A DNA stretch of 64,000 nucleotides from Pseudomonadota bacterium (GTDB lineage: Bacteria; Pseudomonadota; Alphaproteobacteria; Sphingomonadales; Sphingomonadaceae): assembly GCA_021847605.1 (NCBI GenBank), contig JAJZQN010000016.1, forward strand, positions 1-64,000, given 5' to 3'. Below the pieces are notes generated by a model. The model had not been told where the DNA came from, made no database searches, and saw nothing but the letters and a program-made list of their open reading frames with translations. Shown here piece after piece: positions 15,127 to 24,211 of the stretch (position 1 is its first letter; each line of letters starts with the position of its first letter). A program made the position numbers and the translations under genes.

Positions 15127-16276
15127 TGCTGGCCTTCGGCGTGTTGGCGCGCACCACGCGGACCTGATCGCCTTGAACGAGGGAGTCGGGCGGCGTCAGA
15201 ACGATCCGGTCCTGCGCGCTTACGCCGGACAGGATTTCGATCGTCGTGCCCTGATCCCGGCCAACCGTCACGGGGCGCATTGAAACGCGGCCATTGCGAT
15301 CGATGACCGCGACCCGCGCGCCGTCCGATCCCAAGATCAACGTGCTTGCGGGAAGCTGGAAAGTCCCGGCCGCGCCGGAAACCGGAATCCGGACGTCGAC
15401 ATAGGCGCCGGGACGAAGCTGGCGGTCACGATTGTCCACCAAAAATTCAACGAGCATCGTGCCGGAACGGCGCTCGACGGCTTCGGCGGTGCGGACCAGC
15501 ACGGCATCGATTTGCTGGCCGGGCTGCTCCGGCAGCGAGAATTGCGCCCGCACCCCTTCAGCGAGGCTGTGCGCGAGAGTCTGGGGCACGCGGACATAGA
15601 GCCGAAGGCGGCGCACGTCCGCGATCGTGAACAGCGGTTCGCCTCCGGCGCTGCCCGCATTGACCAGCGCGCCGAGCTGGGCAGATCGGTTCGTCACCAC
15701 GCCGTTGAAGGGCGCCTTGAGCTGCGTGAAGCCGCGCATGGCGCTCAGACGGCCGACATTGGCCTGTGCAGCCCGCGCGCGCGCATCGATCGAGGCGAAT
15801 TGGCCGTGCTTTTCGTCGCGCTCCTGCCGCGACACCGCATCCTTGGCCAACAGGCTTTCCCATCGCTGGGCGCTGATCTGGGCCAGTTCGCGATCGGCAA
15901 CCGCCGTCTGGTAATCGGCCCGCGCCTGTGCAAGCTGCTGGTCAAGTTCGGGTGCTTCGAGCACCGCGAGGGTTTGCCCGGCGCGAACCGTATCACCGAT
16001 ATCGGCACGCCATGCACTGACATAGCCACTGACCCGCGCATTGATTTCGGCGCGGTTCCAGGCTTCGAGCGTTCCCGGTAGAACGACCTGTCCCGCTTCG
16101 GCAGGTTTAGGTTGGATCACGCTTACGTTCGTCACCGCGTTTTCGGCCGCGATGGTCGCTTGTTCGCGTTCGGCCGCGCTGCGTGCGACAAGGCCGCCGC
16201 CGACCAACGCGAGAACGAGAAAGCCGCCAGCACCAGCGTAACGCCAGACTTTCTTTCGGGAAGGTTGGTCAGACAT
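15113..16276 (-). CDS. RND efflux periplasmic adaptor (membrane fusion protein)
   Basis: 387 residues from ATG 16276, which lies 8 bases inside the pump gene (ATGTCTGA). An N-terminal membrane anchor is seen at residues 15-33 (YAGAGGFLVLALVGGGLVA), then a lipoyl/barrel-sandwich domain (GTLEAWNRAEINARVSGYV, IGDTVRAGQTLAVLEAPEL), an alpha-hairpin (about residues 115-170), and a beta-barrel domain ending before a short tail. It links the inner-membrane pump and the outer-membrane channel. No metal-binding N- or C-terminal extensions are seen, so a heavy-metal-specific pump is not indicated. Confidence 0.92.
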   Translation of the reverse strand: MSDQPSRKKVWRYAGAGGFLVLALVGGGLVARSAAEREQATIAAENAVTNVSVIQPKPAEAGQVVLPGTLEAWNRAEINARVSGYVSAWRADIGDTVRAGQTLAVLEAPELDQQLAQARADYQTAVADRELAQISAQRWESLLAKDAVSRQERDEKHGQFASIDARARAAQANVGRLSAMRGFTQLKAPFNGVVTNRSAQLGALVNAGSAGGEPLFTIADVRRLRLYVRVPQTLAHSLAEGVRAQFSLPEQPGQQIDAVLVRTAEAVERRSGTMLVEFLVDNRDRQLRPGAYVDVRIPVSGAAGTFQLPASTLILGSDGARVAVIDRNGRVSMRPVTVGRDQGTTIEILSGVSAQDRIVLTPPDSLVQGDQVRVVRANTPKASNAKS

Positions 16277-19200
16277 GATTGAGTTCCAATTCTCGTCCAT
16301 GTGATGCAGGCGCACCCTTGCGATGCGCGAAGCTGAAGAGTGCGGGCACGAACACGAGCGTCGCGACCGTCGCGAAAATGAGGCCGCCGATAACGGCGCG
16401 GCCCAGCGGCGCATTCTGTTCGGCGCCTTCGCCGATCCCGATCGCCATCGGCGCCATGCCGATGATGATTGCGAGCGCGGTCATGATGACGGGCCGGAAG
16501 CGCACGGTCGCGGCATCAAGCGCGGCCTGGATCGCATCGCCCGTTTCAGCGAGGCGTTCCCGCGCGAAGCTGACGACAAGGATGGAGTTGGCTGTTGCGA
16601 CCCCCATGCACATGATCGCGCCGGTCAAGGCTGGCACGGAGATCGTCGTGCCGGTGAGGAACAGCATCCAGACGATACCCGCAAAGGCGGCGGGGAGCGC
16701 GCCGATGATGACGAGCGGATCGACCCAGCTTTGGAAATTCACGACGATGATGAGGTAGATGAGCGCAATAGCGCCGATCAGCCCGAAGGCGAGGCCGGAG
16801 AATGCCTGGTTCATCGTCTGATACTGACCGCCGACGGTTACATTGACGCCCTTGGGGCGTTCTTTCTCCAGACCCTCGATGGCTCGCTGGATGTCATTCA
16901 CGACCGCGCCAAGGTCGCGTCCCTGGGCGGTCGCATAGAGATTGACCATGGGCTGAATATCGGAGCGGCTGACCACGGAGAACGTCGTGTCGCGCGAGAC
17001 ACGGCCCAGACCGCCCAGAGTTTGCGATTCCGAAGTCGCCGACGACGAGATCGGGAGCGATTCCAGAGAGTCGATCGAATCCACCCGCATTTCCGGAACC
17101 TGCGCGACCACGGGATAGGAGACGCCGTTTTCCGGATTTAGCCAGTAAACCGGGGCCGTTTGCGCGGTTCCGGCAAGGGCTGTGGCGACATTGTTGGTAA
17201 CGTCGCGCTGGGTTAGCCCGACCTGAGCGATCCGCGCCCGATCGATATCCACATTGATTTGCGGAGAACGCGACGATTGCTGGATGCGCGCGTCAGCGAG
17301 GCCGGGAACGGTGCGAATGCGCTGCAACAGCTTTTTGGCATAAGCCTCATTGGCGGCGAGGTTGCGCCCCTTGATCTGAATGTCGATCGGGGCAGGGGAG
17401 CCGAAGTTGAGGATCTGGCTGGTGATATCGGCGGGCAGGAAGGCGAAGTCGATGCCGGGATAGCTCTTGGGCAGCTCGCGGCGCAGCGTCGCGACGTGAT
17501 CGTCCGTCGGCGCATGATCGCGCTGAAGGGTAATCAATATATCGCCTTCATGCGGGCCGACCGTGCCGGAATTATTGTAGATGACGTTGAGCGGCGCGGT
17601 CGAGAGGCCGATATTGGCAACCATCGACTTGATTTCCTTCGGCGGGATCAATTCGCGCACCCGCTTTTGCACCTGGGAGAACATGGCCGCGCTATCTTCG
17701 AGGCGGGTTCCGACCGGCGCGCGGACATGGAGGGTGATTTGCCCTGAATCGACGCTGGGGAAGAAGTCGCGGCCCAGCGTCGGAATGAGAGCCAGCGACG
17801 CGACCATCACGGCAAGGAAGGCAGGCATGAAGATCCCGCGGACGACGAGAATGCGGGAAAGCAGACTGCCGAACCGATCCTTGCGATGATCGAACCAGGT
17901 CGAGAAGCGATGCTGGAACCGCACCAGCGGATTGCGCGACGTCGCCCGCTTTTCCTCATCGCCATGGTGATGAGGCCGCAGCAGATACATCGCCATCGTC
18001 GGGATCAGGGTGCGCGAGAGGATGAAGGAGGCGATCATGGCGAAGACCACCGCCAGCGCCATCGGCACGAACAGATAGCCCGCCACGCCCGGCAGGAAGA
18101 ACATCGGCACAAAAACGATGCAGATACAGGTGACGGCGACGAAGGCGGGCGTCACGATCTGCGCAGCGCCATCCATGATCGACTTGAGCACCGGCTTTCC
18201 TTTTTCGAGGTGCCAGTTGATGTTCTCGATCGTGACCGTGGCATCGTCGACGAGGATGCCGATCGCCAGCGCCAGTCCGCCCAGCGTCATGATGTTGAGT
18301 GTGTTCCCGGTCGCGCCAAGCGCAAAGAGCGCCCCCAGCAGCGCCAAGGGAATGGTGGCGACGATGATGACCGTCGACCGCCACGAGCCGAGAAAGAGCA
18401 GGATCATCAGCGATGTCAGCAGCGCGGCCAGGACGCCTTCATAAGCGACGCCGGACACCGCTGCCTTCACCAGCACCGATTGATCGCCGATAAGCTGGAC
18501 GTTCAGGTTCCCCGGCACACCTTCCATGATGGCAGGCAGGCGGTCGCGGATCGTATCGACGATGGTGAGTGTAGAGGCCGCCCCGCTCTTGAGGACGGTC
18601 ATCAACGCCGATCGCTGCCCTTCGACCTGAACGATATTGGTCTGTGGCGGGGCGCCGTCGCGCACCTGGGCGATATCGCGCATGAAGATGGTGGCGCCGT
18701 CGACAACCTTGATCGGCAGGTTGTTGAGCTGTTCGACCGATTCCGGCGCGCTGTTGAGGCGAACATTATATTGAAGGCCGCCGATCTTGGCGAAACCCGC
18801 CGGCGTGATTTGCGTCTGCGAGGCGATCGCGGCGCCGACGTCGCTTGCCGAAAGGCCCTTGGAGCGCAGGGCTTCCGGGTCGATGTCGATCTGGATTTGA
18901 CGCTGCTTGCCGCCGTAGGGGAACGGCATGGCAACGCCGGGCACCGTGACAAGCTGGGGACGGATCTGATTCACGCCCAGATCGTAGAGCTGCTGTTCGC
19001 CCATACCCTCGCCGGACAGGGCAAGCTGCACGATCGGCACGGTCGAGGCGTCGTAGTTGGTAATCATCGGCGGCACGATGCCGGGCGGCATTTGCCGTAG
19101 GATGGTTTGCGAAATGGACGTGACCTGCGCGGTCGCGGTGCGAATATCAGCACCGGGTTGGAAGTAGATCCGCACGACCGCGATGCCGTTCAATGACTGG

Positions 19201-19466
19201 CTTTCGATCCGGTCGATATCGTTGACGGTCGTGGTCAGCACCCGCTCGAATGGATTGACGATACGGCCAGCCATATCTTCGGGCGAAAGACCGTTATAGC
19301 TCCAGGCGGTGGCGATCACCGGCACGCCGATGCGCGGGAAGATGTCGACGGGCATCCGAAGGACCGACAGCAGGCCAAGCCCGAAGATCAGGATGGCCAT
19401 GACAATGAAGGTCAGGGGGCGCGTGAGCGCGATCCGCACCAATGCGATCATGGGCGGCCGCTCCAC
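16269..19466 (-). CDS. RND-family efflux pump, inner-membrane permease
   Basis: 1065 residues, the normal length for an AcrB/MexB-type proton antiporter. The first span is at residues 11-28, two large periplasmic loops follow, and the TM4 region contains GILVDDATVTIENINWH with the paired aspartates of the proton relay. GRDFFPSVDSGQITL marks the second half. The substrate is unknown; the sequence looks more like the hydrophobe/amphiphile group than the CzcA/CusA metal group. It is the first gene of pump-adaptor-channel, with overlapping genes, and has a CTTAAG-N5 box 66 bp upstream. An alternative start is Met6 (19451). Confidence 0.93.
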   Translation of the reverse strand: MERPPMIALVRIALTRPLTFIVMAILIFGLGLLSVLRMPVDIFPRIGVPVIATAWSYNGLSPEDMAGRIVNPFERVLTTTVNDIDRIESQSLNGIAVVRIYFQPGADIRTATAQVTSISQTILRQMPPGIVPPMITNYDASTVPIVQLALSGEGMGEQQLYDLGVNQIRPQLVTVPGVAMPFPYGGKQRQIQIDIDPEALRSKGLSASDVGAAIASQTQITPAGFAKIGGLQYNVRLNSAPESVEQLNNLPIKVVDGATIFMRDIAQVRDGAPPQTNIVQVEGQRSALMTVLKSGAASTLTIVDTIRDRLPAIMEGVPGNLNVQLIGDQSVLVKAAVSGVAYEGVLAALLTSLMILLFLGSWRSTVIIVATIPLALLGALFALGATGNTLNIMTLGGLALAIGILVDDATVTIENINWHLEKGKPVLKSIMDGAAQIVTPAFVAVTCICIVFVPMFFLPGVAGYLFVPMALAVVFAMIASFILSRTLIPTMAMYLLRPHHHGDEEKRATSRNPLVRFQHRFSTWFDHRKDRFGSLLSRILVVRGIFMPAFLAVMVASLALIPTLGRDFFPSVDSGQITLHVRAPVGTRLEDSAAMFSQVQKRVRELIPPKEIKSMVANIGLSTAPLNVIYNNSGTVGPHEGDILITLQRDHAPTDDHVATLRRELPKSYPGIDFAFLPADITSQILNFGSPAPIDIQIKGRNLAANEAYAKKLLQRIRTVPGLADARIQQSSRSPQINVDIDRARIAQVGLTQRDVTNNVATALAGTAQTAPVYWLNPENGVSYPVVAQVPEMRVDSIDSLESLPISSSATSESQTLGGLGRVSRDTTFSVVSRSDIQPMVNLYATAQGRDLGAVVNDIQRAIEGLEKERPKGVNVTVGGQYQTMNQAFSGLAFGLIGAIALIYLIIVVNFQSWVDPLVIIGALPAAFAGIVWMLFLTGTTISVPALTGAIMCMGVATANSILVVSFARERLAETGDAIQAALDAATVRFRPVIMTALAIIIGMAPMAIGIGEGAEQNAPLGRAVIGGLIFATVATLVFVPALFSFAHRKGAPASHGRELELNHV

Positions 19467-19531
19467 CGGCGACTGTAAACTATGAGCATTGCAGATTCCT
19501 CCCGCGTTGCGCGGGGGAAGACAGGCTCTAG

Positions 19532-19548
19532 CTTAAGGCTGTCTTATC
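19532..19548 (-). promoter_or_regulatory. CTTAAG-N5 box 3 upstream of RND operon
   Basis: Minus-strand reading GATAAG-ACAGC-CTTAAG, 66 bp before the pump start. Same spacing and half-site order as boxes 2 and 4. It suggests control of the efflux operon by the response regulator encoded at 11433-12092. Confidence 0.6.
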
Positions 19549-19605
19549 GCGTGGAAAGCGCGCGGCGGGTTATTGCAAATAGTGATGAAGCGCACCGAAG
19601 GGACG

Positions 19606-20115
19606 TTAAGCAGCGAGCGACGCAGTGGCTTCGTCGAATGTCGATGGATCACCAAGAACATTCGCTAGCAGCATCGCGCCTTCCAGCGCGGCCAACGTCT
19701 GCACGGCTTTCGCGTGCGAAAGTCCACGTTTTTCGAGCTTTTCCAAGCATAGCTGGAAAAAGCGCCGGGCTTCTATCATGACTTCTTCCGGAAGGTCGTG
19801 AGAGGTGGCGCCGAGCACCCCGCACAGGCACATTTTACCATCGCCATGAAGCGCGCGGCGAAAAGCCGTGATCCAAGCTTCGATCTCGGTGCGGCCCGGC
19901 ACCGCCTCTTGATCCAATGCTGACAAAAACCGCTCTGTATAGCGGCGGGCGACCGACGCGGCCAAACGCTCCTTCGTGGGGAAATGGTAATGAACGCTGG
20001 CGCTTTTGACGCCGACATCGGCCGCGATCTCGCGAAAGCTGAATCCGCTATATCCCGCTTTGCGTATCCGCCGCTCGGCGGCATCCATGATGGCATCGGC
20101 TGTTTCGCTCAACAT
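19606..20115 (-). CDS. TetR-family repressor
   Basis: 169 residues from ATG 20115 (MLSETADAIMDAAERR); the longer frame begins inside the operator region and is less likely. The N-terminal HTH reads GFSFREIAADVGVKSASVHYHFPTKERL, the standard TetR signature, and the C-terminal ligand domain contains CLCGVLGATSHDLPEEV. It is divergent from an SDR gene at 20215 across 99 bp that carry two copies of a 20-bp operator, so it very likely represses both that gene and itself. Inducer unknown. Confidence 0.9.
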   Translation of the reverse strand: MLSETADAIMDAAERRIRKAGYSGFSFREIAADVGVKSASVHYHFPTKERLAASVARRYTERFLSALDQEAVPGRTEIEAWITAFRRALHGDGKMCLCGVLGATSHDLPEEVMIEARRFFQLCLEKLEKRGLSHAKAVQTLAALEGAMLLANVLGDPSTFDEATASLAA

Positions 20116-20127
20116 TCCCCGTCCTCG

Positions 20128-20147
20128 ATCTATCTTCTGATAGATAG
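20128..20147. promoter_or_regulatory. TetR operator copy 1
   Basis: ATCTATCTTCTGATAGATAG contains ATCTATC and its complement GATAGAT around a TTCT spacer. It lies 13 bp upstream of the TetR start codon and matches 17 of 20 positions of the second copy at 20184-20203. Confidence 0.65.
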
Positions 20148-20183
20148 GGGTTGCAGCTAGGCATGGCAAATACTAGATGGCCA

Positions 20184-20203
20184 ATCTACCTATTGATAGA
20201 TAG
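20184..20203. promoter_or_regulatory. TetR operator copy 2
   Basis: ATCTACCTATTGATAGATAG, 56 bp from copy 1 and 11 bp before the SDR start codon, abutting its ribosome-binding site AGGAGG at 20204-20209. Confidence 0.65.
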
Positions 20204-20214
20204 AGGAGGTGAAT

Positions 20215-20982
20215 ATGCGTTTTGATGGACAGGTCGTTGCGATCACCGGAGGTGGTTCGGGGATCGGAAAGGAAACCGCGACGCGCTTCGTTGCAAAAGG
20301 AGCCTATGTTGCGATCAACGGCCGCGACATAGGAAAACTCGAAGCCGCGGCGCGCGAGATCGATCCAAGCGGGCAAAAAGTGATCGTCTCTGCTGGAGAT
20401 ATTGCCGATCCGGCGACTGGCGCTGCGCTGGTGGAAGCCGCCGTCTCGCGCTTCGGTAAGCTCGATGTGCTGGTCAACAACGCGGGCGTTTTCAACCCCA
20501 AGCCTTTCCTCGACCTTACCGAGCAGGACTATGATTGGTATCTGGACACGATTCTGAAGGGCAAGTTCTTTACCGCGCAAGCGGCTGCGAAAGCGATGAA
20601 AGAAAAGGGTGGCGCCATTGTCCAGACTGGCTCCATGTGGGCGATCCAGGCCATCGGTGCCACGCCCTCCGCAGCCTACTCCGCCGCCAATGCGGGTGTC
20701 CACGCCATGGTCCGGAATCTAGCCATTGAACTGGCGCCCTACAAGATTCGCATTAACGCCGTGGCTCCGGCCGTCGTCGAAACGCCTGTTTACAATACCT
20801 TCATGACCGATGAGCAAGTGAAGGAGACTTTGCCGACCTTCGATGCATTCCACCCATTGGGGCGTAACGGTCAGCCGGGCGATGTGGCTGAGGCGATCCT
20901 GTTCTTCGCCTCGAAGGAGGCATCGTGGATTACGGGGACCATCCTGCCCGTCGACGGCGGCGTTACCGCGGGTCGACAGTAA
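20215..20982 (+). CDS. SDR-family oxidoreductase
   Basis: 255-residue short-chain dehydrogenase/reductase. The start is ATG 20215, with AGGAGG 6-11 bases upstream. It has the TGGGSGIG cofactor loop (residues 12-19), the NNAG motif, the catalytic Ser in VQTGSMWAI and the YSAANAGV motif, where Tyr and the usual Lys position reads Asn (YxxxN rather than YxxxK), which may affect activity. C-terminal ITGTILPVDGGV is canonical. Substrate unknown. It is repressed, by inference, by the divergent TetR protein. Confidence 0.88.
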   Translation: MRFDGQVVAITGGGSGIGKETATRFVAKGAYVAINGRDIGKLEAAAREIDPSGQKVIVSAGDIADPATGAALVEAAVSRFGKLDVLVNNAGVFNPKPFLDLTEQDYDWYLDTILKGKFFTAQAAAKAMKEKGGAIVQTGSMWAIQAIGATPSAAYSAANAGVHAMVRNLAIELAPYKIRINAVAPAVVETPVYNTFMTDEQVKETLPTFDAFHPLGRNGQPGDVAEAILFFASKEASWITGTILPVDGGVTAGRQ

Positions 20983-21006
20983 CCCGGTCACGAGTATCAA
21001 ACGGTT

Positions 21007-21047
21007 GCTTGGATCATGGCTGCTGATGGAGCGGTCATGATCCAAGC
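21007..21047. terminator. Hairpin between convergent SDR and amine oxidase genes
   Basis: GCTTGGATCATG (21007-21018) and CATGATCCAAGC (21036-21047) are perfect 12-bp arms with a 17-base loop, located between two convergent genes. There is no T-run, so termination is inferred from position and stem strength. Confidence 0.5.
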
Positions 21048-21086
21048 CAAGTTTCGACGCCATGTTCCGGGGCGGTGCTTTCGCTT

Positions 21087-22193
21087 TCAGGACAGGTTCT
21101 CCGATGAATTTTCTTGTAGGCGGCGGATAACCTCGATTGCGCTTCGCTCTCCGGCTTCCACCGCTCCCGCGAGATAGCCGGGTTCAGTCAGGCTCGTTTC
21201 ACTCGCTGCAAGAATGAGCCTATCCCGCCACTCAGCGCCCACCCATGAAGCGGACGCAGGAGAGGGGTGTTCGGCGCTGTCATGGTCAAGCTCTGTTGCG
21301 GTCAGCGGATCGGCGGCCCAATCCTTGAACAACGTGGCGCGCGGATGGGCGGCGTCAGACCCAAATAGCCGCGCCAACTGGAGCACGCACGCCGCCTTGA
21401 TCGTCTCAACGCCGGCGTGCCGGCGTTGCGATGCGGGCAGGCCGAGGAAGCCAAAAAGCGCTGCTTGGCCGGAAGCGCTCGTTGCATCATGAATCTCGAC
21501 CATTGGGCCGACCATGCTGCGCGCATAGCCGGAAAGGCCGGAGTCTCGCCAGAACGGGCGGTCGTAGAGCGCGAAGAACTTGGCATGAGGCGCCATCCAG
21601 GTCGGGGTTCGGCGCCAGCGTCCGATCGTTGCATCATCCAGCGCTGGCGTGAAGCCCATCGCGTTCTGAGCGAGCCGGGGCGGGATCGCAAGAACCGCCA
21701 GTCTGGCATCGATCGTATCGCCCTTGCCGGTCGTAAGCGCCACGCCGTCCACCGTCTGCGCGATATGGGTGACGCGCGTATCGAGCCGGATTCGGCTCGC
21801 GGGCACGGATTGGGCAAGGACAGCAATGATGGCCCCGGTGCCGCCCGCGAGCCGGATCGAAGCCGGGGCCGACGGCATGGCCCGATGGCGTTGCGGTGAT
21901 TGGCGGGCGGCGCCTTCGAACAGCATGTCGCCGTCGCTGAATTGGGGAAAAACGGGCAATTGCAGTTCGCGGACCAGCGCCTCTAGCTGCGGTTGCATGT
22001 CGGGCCAGATCCACGACGGGCCAAGATCGAACCCGTCGCTGGACCATGCACCGCTAGCGTCGGCCGAGAGGATGCGACCGCCTAGCCTGTCGCGCGCTTC
22101 GAGCAGCAGGCAGTCTATTCCAACCTCACAAAGCCGGTGAGCAACGAGGAGGCCGGAAAGGCCCCCTCCGATTATGGCGACATCGGTTCGCAT
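21087..22193 (-). CDS. FAD-dependent amine oxidase-like protein
   Basis: 368 residues. The N-terminal dinucleotide-binding motif is VAIIGGGLSGLLVAHRLCEVG, followed by LLLEARDRLGGRI, the standard start of flavin monoamine oxidases. The C-terminal AGAVEAGERSAIEVIRRL corresponds to the last FAD-contact motif of the family. It is somewhat short for the family (about 430-450). Last gene of a minus-strand set running from the SDR at 24087 through the cupin and CMD genes, suggesting a small oxidative pathway for an amine or alcohol substrate; the substrate cannot be named. Confidence 0.8.
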   Translation of the reverse strand: MRTDVAIIGGGLSGLLVAHRLCEVGIDCLLLEARDRLGGRILSADASGAWSSDGFDLGPSWIWPDMQPQLEALVRELQLPVFPQFSDGDMLFEGAARQSPQRHRAMPSAPASIRLAGGTGAIIAVLAQSVPASRIRLDTRVTHIAQTVDGVALTTGKGDTIDARLAVLAIPPRLAQNAMGFTPALDDATIGRWRRTPTWMAPHAKFFALYDRPFWRDSGLSGYARSMVGPMVEIHDATSASGQAALFGFLGLPASQRRHAGVETIKAACVLQLARLFGSDAAHPRATLFKDWAADPLTATELDHDSAEHPSPASASWVGAEWRDRLILAASETSLTEPGYLAGAVEAGERSAIEVIRRLQENSSENLS

Positions 22194-22264
22194 CGATCAG
22201 CCGATAGCCTCTGTCCGCCGCCGAACGCCGTAATCCGCGATCAGTATAGCGCGCACCGGCGTTC

Positions 22265-22612
22265 TTACTTCCCGTCCGAAAATGCGCTGAAGGCATCCAT
22301 GACACGCGCCGAATAGGCGACGGCGGCGCCAGCATTGAGCGCGACTGCGACCGTGAGGGTTTCGGCAAGCTCCTCCTTCGTCGCCCCGTTTTCGGCGGCC
22401 GCCCTTGCGTGCGTGGCGATACAGCCGTCGCAACGGGTCGTGACCGCGACGGCCAGCGCGATCAAAGAATGCATCTTGGCGGGCAGATGGCCGGGGGCCT
22501 CCACGGCTCCGCGGAACGTCTGAAGGCCCTGGCCCAGCTCCGGGCTGAGCGCCGTCAATTCGCCAACGCGGCCCATCATGTTCTCCAGATAGGCGTTCCA
22601 GTCCTGCATCAT
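22265..22612 (-). CDS. Carboxymuconolactone decarboxylase-family (AhpD-like) protein
   Basis: About 115 residues starting at the tandem ATGATG (22612/22609), with AGAAGGA about 10 bases upstream. The core TRCDGCIATHARAAAENGATKEEL holds the CxxC-H motif typical of CMD/AhpD proteins, often a peroxidase or reductase partner. It lies between the cupin and amine oxidase genes on the same strand. A second CMD protein at 25183-25728 belongs to a neighbouring operon. Confidence 0.82.
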   Translation of the reverse strand: MMQDWNAYLENMMGRVGELTALSPELGQGLQTFRGAVEAPGHLPAKMHSLIALAVAVTTRCDGCIATHARAAAENGATKEELAETLTVAVALNAGAAVAYSARVMDAFSAFSDGK

Positions 22613-22656
22613 CGTCCATGTCCTTCTTTTGTGGTGATTGCCCCAACGGGCGGGAG

Positions 22657-23340
22657 TCAGTTTGCGTCGAAAGCGCACACGTCATCGTGGAGCAGCGGCG
22701 CGGACTTGAGCCATGCGCTTGCTCCCTCCGGTCCGATGTGCGCGGTCAGCGGCTCGCCGGGCGGCAGTCGCAGCCAGCTCCAGCGCGTCAGCCGATCGTT
22801 TTCGCTCTCGAAGCTCCCACCTAGGACCAGCATTTCCAGTCCTTCGGGATTGACCAGATTGATTTCGGTATTGGGTTGCCACGTTTCGAGCATCACATGC
22901 TCCGACGCGCTCTCGAACAGGACATGCGAGGATGCGACGCCTGGGCGGAGCGCGGCCGAGGCGCCTTCACCGGGACGACACACGATGCGTTCCCGATCGG
23001 CCTCACCGAATTGCCACAGCTTGACGAGGATGGTGCAGCCATCGTCGCTGCCCGGCGCGTGAGCGGTGCCGGGCGGATTGCGGACATAGGTGCCGACCGG
23101 GAAGTCCCCGGTTTCATCCTGAAAGGTGCCTTCCAGCACAAGAAACTCCTCGCCGCCCGGATGGCCGTGGCACGCGAAATGGCTTCCCGGCGCGTAACGG
23201 ACGATCGATGTCGCGCGAGCTTTCTCATCGCCGATCCGAAACAGCATCCGGCGCTCGACGCCCTTGGCCGGGCTTGGCACCCAATCCAACTCGCCGGCAT
23301 GGACCAGCGTGCGGACGGAGAGATCATCGTTCAGCAGCAC
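22657..23340 (-). CDS. ChrR-like double cupin protein
   Basis: 227 residues with two cupin folds. The first carries FACHGHPGGEEFLVLEG with His/Glu metal ligands and DFPVGTYVRNPPGTAHAP; the second (about residues 130-220) is less conserved. It resembles the cupin domain of the ChrR anti-sigma family, but without an N-terminal zinc-finger anti-sigma domain, so it is more likely an enzyme or small-molecule binder. It ends just upstream of the CMD gene and begins 3 bases after the SDR stop codon. Confidence 0.78.
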   Translation of the reverse strand: MLLNDDLSVRTLVHAGELDWVPSPAKGVERRMLFRIGDEKARATSIVRYAPGSHFACHGHPGGEEFLVLEGTFQDETGDFPVGTYVRNPPGTAHAPGSDDGCTILVKLWQFGEADRERIVCRPGEGASAALRPGVASSHVLFESASEHVMLETWQPNTEINLVNPEGLEMLVLGGSFESENDRLTRWSWLRLPPGEPLTAHIGPEGASAWLKSAPLLHDDVCAFDAN

Positions 23341-23343
23341 GGC

Positions 23344-24087
23344 TCACAACTCCGCGCGGCCGCCATCGACGACGATTTCAGCGCCCAGCATGTAGCTCGA
23401 TGCGTCGCTGGCGAGGAACAGGACGGCCGCTGCGATTTCTTCCGGACGGCCCATGCGCCCCATCGGCACTTGCGCGCCCACCTTCTCCGCATAGGCACGA
23501 AATTCTTCCTCGCTCTGTCCGTTGCTGCGATGGATCGGCGTTTCGATCGAGCCGGGGCTTACCGCGTTGACCCGGATCTTCCGGTCGATCAGTTCGGCGG
23601 CCAGCGTGCGGGCGAACGAACGGACCGCCGCTTTCGACGCCGACAGGAGCGCGCGGCCAGGCGTGCCGACCTGATTGAGCCAGGACGTGTTGAGGACGAT
23701 CGAGCCGCCCTCGCGCATGAGTGGCAACACTGCCTGGACGGTGAAGAAAACGCCCTTCACATTCACGTCCATCATCCGATGGTAGCCGGCTTCGTCGGTC
23801 GTCGCGATCGGCGTGCCGAAGGCGACACCGGCATTGGCGAACAGAATGTCGAGGCCGCCAAAAGCGGTTTCGAGCGCATCACGCACCTTCGCAAGATCAT
23901 CGAGTGAGGTGACGTCGCCGCGCAGCGCCACGACATCATTGCCGAGATCGGCAACGGCACGATCGAGCTTTTCCTGCGAGCTGCCCATGATCGCCACCCG
24001 CGCGCCCTTGTCCCGAAGCAGACGCGCCGCGGCTAGCCCGATACCGCTCGATCCACCCGTTACCAGGGCCGTCTTTCCATTCAGCAT
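23344..24087 (-). CDS. SDR-family oxidoreductase
   Basis: 247 residues from ATG 24087 (MLNGKTALVTGG). Motifs: TGGSSGIG cofactor loop (residues 9-16), NAGVAFG, the catalytic Ser in LNTSWLNQ, with SASKAAV supplying the Lys region, and the C-terminal EIVVDGG. The YxxxK motif is altered: the expected Tyr position reads as Leu-Ser in GRALLSASKAA, so activity may be unusual. First gene of the SDR-cupin-CMD-amine oxidase series and divergent from the LysR regulator at 24212. Confidence 0.85.
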   Translation of the reverse strand: MLNGKTALVTGGSSGIGLAAARLLRDKGARVAIMGSSQEKLDRAVADLGNDVVALRGDVTSLDDLAKVRDALETAFGGLDILFANAGVAFGTPIATTDEAGYHRMMDVNVKGVFFTVQAVLPLMREGGSIVLNTSWLNQVGTPGRALLSASKAAVRSFARTLAAELIDRKIRVNAVSPGSIETPIHRSNGQSEEEFRAYAEKVGAQVPMGRMGRPEEIAAAVLFLASDASSYMLGAEIVVDGGRAEL

Positions 24088-24211
24088 AATCCAGACCTCT
24101 TTTCGCTTTTCTCGAACATGGACCCCGCCAAGCGACTTCGCGAGGCAAACGAGCAGCATCGGAAAGAAACAAAATCTTTGTCGTGACGCCGTTATGGGCT
24201 ATCATCAGGAT

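Noticed and set aside
17886..19100. Long plus-strand open frame opposite the RND pump
   Set aside because: Highly charged, repetitive product typical of an antisense shadow of a conserved gene.
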